Of a DNA stretch of 28,250 nt, positions 1 to 8,453 are shown piece by piece. The notes under the pieces are model-generated. The model was given only the letters and a program-made list of their open reading frames with translations, was not told the origin of the DNA and did not search any database. The stretch's first letter is position 1. Each line of letters opens with the position of its first letter. Both the position numbers and the translations under genes were made by a program. Source of the stretch: Diaporthe sp. PMI_573 (Eukaryota; Ascomycota; Sordariomycetes; Diaporthales; Diaporthaceae); contig JAJTUP010000194.1 in NCBI GenBank assembly GCA_021399435.1, positions 1 through 28,250 on the forward strand, written 5' to 3'.

Positions 1-1
1 A

Positions 2-2709
2 CATCCTCGTGCGGAAAGGCTATATAAACTGCTGAGGAACGCTGGGCACGAAGATGTGGAACAAAGTGCTCTTGAGTCTATTCAGAAGTTTTGTCACCAC
101 TGCCAATCGCACGACCAAGCCCCAAGGACGGTTCAAATTCTCCATCAAAGATAAGAACCACTTCAACTATCAAGTAGTAGTTGACGTCGTGCGATTAGGG
201 GACGACAATGTTCTACATGTTGTGGACTCAGAGACGAGTTTTTCAAGCCGCTACGTTTCTAAAGTCCCTCTCCGCACGAGACACTTGGAACGCCCTATGC
301 CGGTGCTGGATATATACCTACCTCGGACCCCCAGATCACATCTCGCACGACCCAGGAACGAACTTTGCTTCTGAGGAATTCAGGAATAATGCTAAGATCC
401 TGGGTATATCGTGCGAAGAGATGCCAGTTGAGGCACATTGGGCAGTTGGGAAAGTTGAGAGACTACACGCTCCTCTCCGGAGGGCGTACGATATTCTTAC
501 CCAAGAAATCGGCCATATTACAGACAAGGAGACGATACTCCAGATGGCAATCAAGGCTCTCAACGATACCGCTGGCCCAAATGGTATCGTACCAACCCTT
601 CTTGTTTTCGGGGCATACCCCCGAATCAACCAAGACTCACCACCATCGCCGGAAATCACACTTCGTGCGGAAGCAATTCAGAAGGCCATGAAGATGCTCC
701 GAAAGATTCGCGCAGAGGTAGAGATCAACCGCGCGATCAACACAAGAAACGGCCCAGATCTACACGAAGTTCTGTCCCTGCCACTGGGCGCTGAAGTGAT
801 GATTTGGAGGGAAAACAAAGGATGGACCGGACCGCACGAACTCAAGGCCAGAGACGGGCACAACTTGACTATCGAAACAGTCAATGGACCGGCTACCTTC
901 AGAGCTACCCAGGCCAAAGCATATCATCGTGCGGAGACCCAACATGACGAAGTTGAAGACGAGATCATCGTGCGACCAGAGCCAGAGCAGCCAAGGAGGC
1001 GAGGACGACCTCGGAAAACAACCGCACGATACTTCCAAGTATTCTTGACCCAGAAGGAGAAGGATAACTTCGAGTTAGCCCTCAAACTCCGTGCGGATAA
1101 CGTTATCAATGTGCCAGGAGGTCCCTTTGAGGAATCAGATGCTCTGGAACTGAATGCCCTTGCAAATGAAAATGTGTTTTCCTTCGTACGATACAAACCA
1201 GAGGGAATTCACAAAGGGCTTCGAGTATACAAGACGCGAATGGTACGAGAGATCAAGAACAAGTCTACCAAGCCTATAGAGAAATCCAGGCTGGTCGTAC
1301 AAGGTTATGGGGATGAGGAAAAGCAAGCTATCCTCACCCAGGCCCCAACTATTCAGAGGATGAGCCAGAGGCTAACCTTTGCCTTGGGCCCTACCCTCGT
1401 ACGAAATTTTGGGGCACAAGGGGAACTCAGGGACATCACTCAAGCCTATACTCAATCTGAGGACAGGCTGACTAGGACAATCATCGCACGATTACCTGCA
1501 GAGCTTGAGGAGAGGTACCCCGAAGGAACAGTCCTCTTGATATCGAAGCCATTGTACGGGCTTGCGGAATCAGGGCTCTACTGGTTCAAAACATATCATT
1601 CGCACCACACGGAGGCTCTAGGGATGAAGGTCTCTACGTACGACCCATGTTTGCTATATACCACAGATGGCCCAGAGAACTTTGCTATCACAGGTATGCA
1701 AACAGACGATACCTTTACTTTTGCAACTGAGCCCTTCTCGCACAAGGAGGAGGAGGAGTTGAGGAAGAAGAACTTCCGTGCGAAGCCCAAGACTATTCTG
1801 ACCCCAGAACAACCAATTGAGTTCAACGGAGGCAGAATTAGTCTCGAAGGGGAGAACATCACCTCCGTACAAAAGGGACAGGCGAGTCAACTCAGCCTGG
1901 TTGACCCTCGTGCGGAAGACGCACCTCAACAGTACATAGCCCAAAGGGCAAGGGGAGCATACATTGCTTCCATCTGCCAACCCGAGGCTTCGTACGACCT
2001 ATCAGCAGCAGCACAAGTCAAAGAGCCAGAGGAAAAAGACATCGAGGCTCTGAACGCGCGAATAGAGTGGCAAATGAGGAACCCATCCAGGGGTCTAACA
2101 TATGTGCCACTTGACCTCGCACGAGCAAAACTGTACATCTTCACAGATGGATCTTTTGCAAACAACAAGGACCTAAGCTCACAGCTAGGGTTCATCATCG
2201 TGCTGGCTACGGAAACAGGTCGTACGGAGAATGACTTTGAGATCCAGGGCAATATCATCCACTGGAGCTCTACGAAGTGCAAAAGAGTTACACGAAGCGT
2301 TCTGGCTAGTGAACTCTATGGCATGACTACGGGCTTTGATAGTGGGATTGCCCTTAGTACGACGCTCAACCGGATACTAGACTCTTTGAACATACCACGA
2401 GTCCCACTGGTGATCTGCTCAGACTCACGATCTCTGTACGAATGCCTAGTCAAGCTAGGAACTACAGATGAGAAGAGACTGATGATAGATATCATGTCCC
2501 TCCGAGAGTCGTACGAAAAGAAAGAGATCTCAGAGGTACGATGGATCGATGGCAAAGACAACCCGGCAGATGCCTGTACGAAGAAGACCCCCAACCAGGC
2601 CCTGGAACGCCTCATATCTACAAATACGCTCAGAATTCGAATCGAAGCGTTTGTGGATAGGCTGGACAAAAAGGAACCGCACGAAGCAAAGGAAGCTACC
2701 GTGCGATGA
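2..2709 (+). pseudogene. Copia Pol polyprotein (zinc region, integrase, reverse transcriptase, RNase H), two frameshifts
   Basis: Pol of a fungal copia element, which would integrate the cDNA and copy RNA to DNA. Frame 2 from base 2 carries the end of the HHCC region (a GHP-like His and CHHC). Frame 3 then carries the first integrase Asp (VVVDVV). Frame 1 from about base 240 runs open to the stop at 2709, with HDPGTNF (second Asp) and VGKVERLHAPLRRAYD (Glu). Reverse transcriptase follows, with DITQAYTQS and a TDD box (MQTDDTF) in place of YVDD, then RNase H with FTDGSFAN, ASELYG and DNPADACTKK. Two single-base gains break it: one near 124-128 (CCAAGGACGG), and one in the T5 run at 239-243. 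They are either disabling mutations or assembly errors. Everything after base 243 is intact. Confidence 0.9.
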
Positions 2710-2818
2710 AGGAAGAAAGAAGTCGAGGGAAGAAAGGGAGAGGAAGGGCGTTTAAACATTCGCCGGGACAGCGTGCGAGTGTGCGCTGTCGCCGTATCTT
2801 CCCTTTACGGCTGGGCAA

Positions 2819-2826
2819 GTGCTCAC
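2819..2826. repeat. 8-bp target site duplication, left copy
   Basis: GTGCTCAC directly precedes the left end of the hAT element and is repeated exactly at 5854-5861. The length of 8 bp, with T at position 2 and A at position 7, fits the hAT target preference nTnnnnAn. Confidence 0.9.
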
Positions 2827-2846
2827 CAAGGGTCGGAACCACTACA
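2827..2846. repeat. hAT 1 left terminal inverted repeat
   Basis: Starts CAAGGGTCGGAACC. It pairs with the reverse complement of 5834-5853, with two mismatches in 20 bases (positions 6 and 12). Confidence 0.88.
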
Positions 2847-3000
2847 TCCACTCCACTTTTGGACCAAGTAGAGTGGATGTACGATTTTTTAGCAATTACG
2901 TAGTGGATGTAGCACATATTCGACCGGAGTGGAATGGATGTACACACGTGGATTTATAAGTGGATTTATAAGTGGATTTTTGAGGCTATTCACAACCTCG
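2847..3000. repeat. hAT 1 left subterminal repeat array
   Basis: Five or more copies of GTGGATGTA or its complement (around 2843, 2872, 2902 and 2932), then three tandem 12-bp units related to GTGGATTTATAA at 2949-2980. Subterminal repeats like these are usual transposase-binding sites in hAT elements. The right end carries the same motifs at 5700-5830. Confidence 0.7.
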
Positions 3001-3007
3001 TCGACGC

Positions 3008-5495
3008 CTATTCAGCCTCACTTTCAGAGGTTGACACTAACTCTTCAGCCTGTTGCTGCTGTGATGAATCGTCAACCTCGCTGGCGCTATCCTCGCCCTC
3101 CAATAGCCATTTTGACTCAGCAAGCGCCAGCTCGTCGTCGCCTAGAGTCCCACAACCGCCATCCAGCTTACTTTCAAGGTGCGACTTAAGCAATGGATCC
3201 AGGTCCTTGATAATGCCAGCACGGCACCAAGAGCGTAAAACCTGACAAATGGCGATAATCTCAGCATCTAGGTTTGTACGCAACCCCGAGACCATCTTGC
3301 CAGCAGCTGAAAATAACCTCTCACACTCGGCTGACATCGGCTGGATTGTCAGGAAGTCCAAGGCCATCCTGGATAATCGAGGATATCTGCTTTGCTTAGT
3401 GATCCAGTAACCAATTGGATCACGAACGTTGCCGTCGCTGACGTCACGATCCGTCTGCCACGCTTGGTACTCGTCACCAACAATAGCTGCTGCGGAGGCT
3501 GGTGTTGAGCTTGGCAGACGGCTGTTCTTCTCGAAGGGGTTGAAAAACCGAGCTCTTTTTGCTGGAGGCTCGTCGTCGCCTCCGCTGCTGCTGGTTCTAA
3601 CCTCGAGATGAGCGTAATCGGACAGCCAGACGTCGGCGACCATCTCTTTTGCCTTTTCAACCCAACTAGGCTTATGAGCCCACGTTTCATCAAACCAGTC
3701 CCAACGATAGGCTGGATGGAGCGCCATAGCCGTATAGTAGATGGGCGTCTCGTCCAGCCGCCGATAATATTCATCCAGCTTATCCCAAGCAAGGTTGATT
3801 CCGATGCGGAAGTGCTCTGGATCAGGAAAGTCAGCAGCAAGCTGCTTATATTCTTCCATGTTAAGCAGCAACTCATAGCCAAGCACCACGTCCCAGATAT
3901 TGCCATAGGAGCCAGTCCAGCCTTGCTTACGCCTGCGGGTGTGTCCATCACCCTCAAGCGTCTTCACCACGGTCTCAAAAACAGTCAGAATAGCCTCCAA
4001 ATGGTAAAGAACCTCCCAGTCTCTGTCCGTTAGCTGATTCTCGTCTCGGAGGATGCGTGGTTTTCTCGCCAACTTGGCTTGTGTCACTTAGCCAGTCTTT
4101 TTAGACCGATTTTCGTCCTCCCATTGCGCCTTATACTTGATCAGTAGGAGTTCGATAGAGGTTTTCAACCGTAGAGCCCTGCGGATCATGTAGAGTTGTG
4201 ACAGCCAACGCGTGTCGTTATCGATAATTAGCTTGAGTGGTTTCTTCGATCGGAGTTTAAGGGTGGTGGCGCGATTAATTTCGTCCTGTTAGATATATGG
4301 AATTAGTATGAGACGAATAGGATTTAGTAAAACCGCTTACCCTCTGGACCTCCTTGAATAAGTAAATCAGCCGATGGCTAATACGCACATCAACTACGAT
4401 ATTGTGTAACTTGCCAACTGGTCCTCTTTTCCGCCATCGAGCGTATTCAGCATCAGATAACGCTTCTGCGCCTGATAATTGCTGCTCGAACGCGTCGGCG
4501 TTTTTGCCAAATAAGAGCGCCTTGGCTGACAAGTTAATTGTGTGGCCAATACAGCGTCCTCGGCGTAGTCGGCCATCGAACCCAAGTTCAGCACCTATGA
4601 CCTCCATTGCAGTATCGTTGTTTTCAGCATTGTCGAGCGTGAAATAGCCAATCTTCTCTGGACTCACGCCAAAGGTGTGTAGGACGTCGAGAACCTCCCC
4701 ACCGATCGTTGAGCCGAAGTGACGATGAGCCTCTGGAACCCCAATCATGATTTTGCATGGCCGATTCTTCTCATCTCTGAAAAAACAAGCAATACCGTAG
4801 AGGGCAAGCTTATTTCGAGACGTCCAGCCATCAAATGAGATATAAAGCGCTCCAGGGGAGTTCCTCAGCACCTCGATAACCGTCTGCTTGTGGCGGTTAT
4901 ACTCTTAAATGATCTTATATCGGACAGCCCTGGCACTCAAGTTGGCGCGTTGGATCGAAACGGAGGGACTCAAATAGTCGAAGATTTCTCGGAGGATAGG
5001 GTTCTCGGCGAAGGAAAATGACTGGTTGCTACTGACGATTAGCTCGACTAGCATACGCTGAAAGTGTTGCTTATCAAAGCGTGAGATGAAGCTATTCGCG
5101 ATGTTCTGTTCCGTAGGCTTGTTGACGTCCAGTTTCAAAACAGATGCAATAGTCGGCTGGTTCGATTTCAGTGCGCCTTCGGATTTGAGCTGTGCTGTGC
5201 TCCTTTTCTCTCCCTCTGGTGCTGGTGTTTTGTGCTCACGCCATAGATGATTTGCCGCGTTCTGGAGACCTGAAGAGGTAAAACTCGCGATAATGGGACG
5301 ATTTCCGAGGATACAGTACTTGCAAGCCCATTTGCGTAAGCCATGACGTTGAATATCATAGCCGAAGTCCCACAGCCAAGAGCTAGTATCACGAGCGCGT
5401 TCTGACCAATTCCAGCCTCTGAAATGGCGAAAAAGACGGTCTTCGAGCTGCTGCTGTTGGCCTGGTTGGCCCGGCTGGTTGGCTGACATCGTCAA
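3008..5495 (-). pseudogene. hAT family transposase with one intron and two nonsense codons
   Basis: Minus strand, ATG at 5495 (reading MTMSANQPG). In order: a Q-rich start, a BED-like zinc region (ACKYC, then LWREH), the RNase H-like core with SFDGWTSRN, the C/H motif RCIGHTINL, the RW motif NDTRWLSQ, and the C-terminal dimerisation region with PMSAECERLFS, ending in an acidic/Ser/Gln tail at 3008. A 55-bp intron at 4340-4286 starts GTAAGC, has a TACTAAT branch site, ends ACAG and is phase 0; splicing joins VQR to DEINRATT. The frame is otherwise continuous but is stopped by TAA at 4907-4905 and at 4090-4088. Both stops are explained by CAA to TAA. The full length of about 800 codons is normal for hAT. 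Confidence 0.88.
4286..4340 (-). other. Intron in hAT 1 transposase
   Basis: A 55-bp GT-AG intron on the minus strand with donor GTAAGC, branch site TACTAAT and acceptor ACAG. Removing it restores the conserved segment leading to the NDTRW motif. Confidence 0.85.
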
Positions 5496-5833
5496 AAAAA
5501 AAAAGTTTTTGGCAAAAACAAAGCAGGAAATCTGTAGAAAACGCGCTCAATAGGGGTAGTTTCTCGTATAATGTTATAAGATTAGCTGTAGGGGTGATCG
5601 ACCTCGGCTAACTTGGGTCCAGGTACCTCGATTTAATAGGCAACTATATACAAAAATAAGTACTATGAACCGTACAGGGTCAGGGAATATCCCCCTGTAC
5701 CTAAATCCACCTAAATCCACTCCATTACATCCACTTTCAGGTCCAAGTGTAGTGGATTATTACGTAATCTGAGGGCCGACAAGTGGATGTAATAGAGATG
5801 GGCCACTTATTTGTGGTCCACGTGGATTTGCAG

Positions 5834-5853
5834 TGTAGTGGGTCCGAGCCTTG
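5834..5853. repeat. hAT 1 right terminal inverted repeat
   Basis: Ends ...GGTCCGAGCCTTG. It is the inverted partner of 2827-2846 (18 of 20). The interior neighbour 5697-5833 holds more ATCCAC/GTGGAT subterminal copies. Confidence 0.88.
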
Positions 5854-5861
5854 GTGCTCAC
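5854..5861. repeat. 8-bp target site duplication, right copy
   Basis: GTGCTCAC, identical to 2819-2826. Confidence 0.9.
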
Positions 5862-6185
5862 CCGTACGAATGAATCACTGACGGCAAAGGAAAATGTTGC
5901 TGAAAGTGCTGCAAGAAAGTTTCCTTTGTCTGCTGCTTGAGAAGTTGTTGCCGTGCGAAAAGGAGGAAGAAAAGGGGGAGAAAAGTGTCGTCGTGATACC
6001 CGGGGGCCAAACGGTTTTCCTGGTGTACCGTACGTCACTTACACCGAACTTGGTCAAAACTGGTCAGTTCAACCTGACCTTGGTTGCAAAAGATAGCTCT
6101 GGAAAAGAGCTATCGCACGAGCAATTCAACTTGCTCAAAGTCATGGTTTTCAGGGCGTGCGATCTCAAAAAGAAAAGAGAGTCTG
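5862..6185 (+). other. Copia 3' untranslated part and polypurine tract
   Basis: Continues the copia sequence cut at 2818. An open frame of about 100 codons (5894-6196) shows no recognisable domain and runs into the LTR, so I do not call it a gene. A purine-only stretch at 6167-6181 (AAAAAGAAAAGAGAG) lies 4 bp before the LTR and is the expected plus-strand priming site. The stretch keeps the YCGTRCGR motifs seen in the coding part (5863, 5952, 6029, 6114, 6156). Confidence 0.7.
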
Positions 6186-6389
6186 TGTTGGAATAGCACC
6201 TGGTTGGATCGCACGTAGTTCGATAGGTTGGGTGTGCTTAGTCAGCCGGGGGCCCGGCTGGGGAAGAGTGGCCTCTTCCCCTTCGTACGATAGTACACCC
6301 GTTTCCCTAAGCAAGCAATACAATCAGAACCAACCAACAGACCCCTACGTACGTACGTACTATCGCCATATGGCAAAGGCCATTCAACA
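6186..6389 (+). repeat. Copia 3' long terminal repeat
   Basis: About 204 bp starting TGTTGGAATAG and ending TTCAACA, so the ends form the 5-bp inverted repeat TGTTG...CAACA and obey the TG...CA rule. It follows a polypurine tract. It contains a short CGTA repeat (6345-6361). The 5' LTR is outside the window, so the ends rest on sequence form alone. Confidence 0.75.
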
Positions 6390-6687
6390 ATAGTCTTTAT
6401 AATATTTGAGAGGACTCAATGCTGCCGGTGCAGACCAAGACAGTTCTCCACCGCACTTCTATTGTCGGTAAAGGACCGGAAGGAGGCCACAAGTGAGAGG
6501 CTGGTAGATCCATACCTTCCATATGCGTCATGGCTAGCAACAGCGCCAACTTGAGGACCACAGCCATCATGGCTCCCCACAAGACTTCTTACTCAAAATG
6601 CCGAAACGGCTGGTATGGTACTGTGTATACGACGCACAACCCGTCCAACCTACCTATGACCCTCAAGTCTAGCTTGGGATGGCCCCT

Positions 6688-6743
6688 GTACCCTGGCCTC
6701 GCATTTAATCCGCGGATTGCTCGTTTACTCGTTCCGATCTCAC
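6688..6743 (+). repeat. Direct repeat, copy 1, upstream of transcription factor
   Basis: Shares about 45 positions with 6858-6905. It includes CGCGGATTGCTCG and carries a 9-base insert just before TTCCGATCTCACT. Confidence 0.75.
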
Positions 6744-6857
6744 TTCCGGATAGGCCGAAATGAGTAATGGGCTGGTACTGTAATAGGTATGATGTGCTAT
6801 TTCAATGCACAGCCCCACCCACCCCTGAGTACGTAAACATGTATCGGTATTTTAGTA

Positions 6858-6905
6858 GTACCGTGGCCTCGCATTCGATACGCGGATTGCTCGGTCCGAC
6901 CTCAC
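6858..6905 (+). repeat. Direct repeat, copy 2, upstream of transcription factor
   Basis: Lies about 50-100 bp before the ATG at 6957. It contains CGCGGATTGCTCGGTCCGA; ATTGCTCGG recurs at 9841-9849 upstream of the P450. Confidence 0.75.
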
Positions 6906-6956
6906 TGCCCCGTCAACTTTTACTAACCCGCTGAAAGCCCCTAACGGTGTGTCAAG

Positions 6957-8453
6957 ATGGGCTCCTTGGAGGGCGACATCAAGCATCGGCATAGGCATCC
7001 CCACAGAAAGTCCAGGTTGGGCTGTCTCCAGTGCAAGAGAAGGAAGATCAAGTGCGACGAGACGAGGCCCGCGTGCCTCAACTGCATCCGCAGGGAGGTC
7101 AGTTGCGCGTACACGCCACCAACACTGGCCGCCAACGACGGAGCTCCCGAAGCATGCGCGTGCAAGTGCTCCGGCTGCCGCCCAGGAGCAGCCAACAACA
7201 GCCCCCTGTCAGGCTGCCTCTCATCGTCGTCCATTTCCATTTCCGCGCCAGATCCGCCACAGACGAGCCTGACCCCGGCAGGCCACGAACACGACCACGG
7301 CGACAACTACGCACTGGCCGGGCTGCCAAGGATCATAGCAGAGCAGTCCGCGAAGCTCGACTCCATGTCCCACCGGCTCGCCTCCATGGAAAGCGCCATG
7401 GTCAAATTGGCCCGGCCCGTAGTGGTGTCTGCGCCACCCACGCTCAGCTACACTGACATGGATCTGATGCACCACTTCTTTACGTCGACCCTACCCTCGA
7501 TAGGCACCGACGGGTCAGGCCCCAAGTCTTGGAGCACCCGCCTCCCCAGTCTCGGGAGTCGGCATCCGCATCTGTATCACTTGATGTTGGCCCTCGCCGC
7601 GCTGCACAAGGCACGACTCGGACTCCACAGCCACCAACGCGCCGAGCTCTCGGTCCAGGCCGAGCGGCACCACGTCGTAGGCGTCCAGGGCTCTACCGCC
7701 CTTCTCGAAAGCATCAACACTGCAGACTACGAGGTACTACACACATCGGCCATCCTCATCGGCCTCATCAACCTTGCCATGGGCCCGAGACCAGGAGAAT
7801 ACATCGCCTTCAGCGACCAGGCCAGCCCCAACTTCCTGGGCCTGCTCCGTGGGCTTCGGTCCATCAGGTACCACGGACGACGTTGCAACTCCTCGCCAAA
7901 TGTGCCTCCGTCCGCCGGCTCAGCATCAGCCTCTCGCTTCGCTGCTCCAAAACAACAACAACAACAACCATCTGCGGGATCCCCTTTCGCGGACAACACA
8001 AAAACACACCTCAGGCATCTATACGCCAGGGCTCAGAAGATCCCAGAAGCCGGACTCAGGAGGGCCTACATCCTCGCCCTAGACGACCTAGAGCAATTCT
8101 TTATCTTGGTCGACGGCCCCCCGGAATGCGCAGGTGATAACCCTCCCCCAGTCTTCGACCACGAACACCGACAAAGCACATTTGGGTGGCTCTACCGACT
8201 CGAGGATGAATTCCTCGAGCGGCTGCAGAGCAAAGAATCACTAGCCCTGGTCATCTTTGCCTACTTTGTTATCATCATGAAGGAGCGAGAGACAGACTGG
8301 CTGGCCAGCGGGTGGGCGGAGCACGTCATGCCCTACATCTGCCGCGAGGTCGCCCCCGATGTGCGACACCTCGTGCGGTGGCCACTGCTGCGGCTCAGCG
8401 GCTTGACCCAGGACAGTCATTTTTCAGATAACACTTCTGATCCAGGGAACTGA
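6957..8453 (+). CDS. Zn2Cys6 fungal transcription factor, UPC2-like architecture
   Basis: A 498-residue single-exon protein. Residues 17-50 hold a binuclear zinc cluster, Cys23-X2-Cys26-X6-Cys33-X6-Cys40-X2-Cys43-X6-Cys50, preceded by a basic HRHRHPHRKSR stretch. The pattern CLQCKRRKIKCDETRPAC is typical of the sterol-regulator/UPC2-like group. A Ser/Pro-rich linker and a short helical stretch (about 128-150, LDSMSHRLASMESAM) follow. DMDLMHHFFTSTLPSIG then opens the usual fungal-specific regulatory region, which runs to the C-terminus. A small poly-Gln run (CAA repeats near 7952) sits in a low-complexity loop. The ATG at 6957 is the first in frame and places the zinc cluster normally. Neighbours are a duplicated upstream block and, 1.5 kb downstream on the same strand, a P450 it might control. 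The targets are not readable from sequence. Confidence 0.9.
   Translation: MGSLEGDIKHRHRHPHRKSRLGCLQCKRRKIKCDETRPACLNCIRREVSCAYTPPTLAANDGAPEACACKCSGCRPGAANNSPLSGCLSSSSISISAPDPPQTSLTPAGHEHDHGDNYALAGLPRIIAEQSAKLDSMSHRLASMESAMVKLARPVVVSAPPTLSYTDMDLMHHFFTSTLPSIGTDGSGPKSWSTRLPSLGSRHPHLYHLMLALAALHKARLGLHSHQRAELSVQAERHHVVGVQGSTALLESINTADYEVLHTSAILIGLINLAMGPRPGEYIAFSDQASPNFLGLLRGLRSIRYHGRRCNSSPNVPPSAGSASASRFAAPKQQQQQPSAGSPFADNTKTHLRHLYARAQKIPEAGLRRAYILALDDLEQFFILVDGPPECAGDNPPPVFDHEHRQSTFGWLYRLEDEFLERLQSKESLALVIFAYFVIIMKERETDWLASGWAEHVMPYICREVAPDVRHLVRWPLLRLSGLTQDSHFSDNTSDPGN

Larger units (their letters stand above)
2827..5853 (-). mobile_element. hAT transposon 1, complete ends, nested in copia
   Basis: A 3027-bp element with terminal inverted repeats beginning CAAGG and ending CCTTG (18 of 20 bases match), flanked by an exact 8-bp duplication. 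The transposase is on the minus strand. Both ends carry many short subterminal repeats of the type GTGGATGTA/ATCCAC. It sits in the 3' untranslated part of the copia element, so it arrived after the copia insertion. The transposase has two in-frame stops, so this copy is probably not autonomous, but its ends look usable in trans. Confidence 0.92.
1..6389 (+). mobile_element. Ty1/copia LTR retrotransposon, 5' part outside window, interrupted by a hAT element
   Basis: The window opens inside the element. Read along the plus strand it gives the HHCC zinc region, integrase, reverse transcriptase and RNase H (2-2709), a short 3' untranslated part (2710-2818), an inserted hAT element with its target duplication (2819-5861), the rest of the untranslated part (5862-6166), a purine-rich tract (6167-6181) and a 3' LTR (6186-6389). 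The domain order integrase before reverse transcriptase is the copia order. Gag, protease and the 5' LTR lie outside. Apart from two single-base insertions near the left edge the pol frame is open to its end, so the copy looks young. The 5-bp target duplication cannot be tested without the 5' LTR. Confidence 0.9.
6390..6956 (+). promoter_or_regulatory. Upstream region of the Zn2Cys6 gene with a duplicated block
   Basis: No gene recognised. It holds an imperfect direct repeat: 6688-6743 and 6858-6905, 170 bp apart. Both copies read GTACC, TGGCCTCGCATT, CGCGGATTGCTCG and TCCGA-CTCACT; the first copy has 9 extra bases. The blocks are rich in CGG/CCG triplets, the half-site type bound by Zn2Cys6 proteins, so they could be regulator sites, possibly autoregulatory. 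That role is inference. Confidence 0.5.

Noticed and set aside
5894..6196. 100-codon open frame after the hAT insertion
   Set aside because: Lies in the copia untranslated part, crosses the polypurine tract into the LTR and has no homology I recognise.
6345..6361. CGTA short tandem repeat in the LTR as an independent microsatellite
   Set aside because: Only about four units and overlapping the dispersed CGTACG motif; treated as part of that pattern.
7031..8137. Long open frames overlapping the Zn2Cys6 gene in other frames
   Set aside because: GC-rich shadows of the transcription factor; Arg/Pro-rich with no motifs, while the main frame holds a full zinc cluster.
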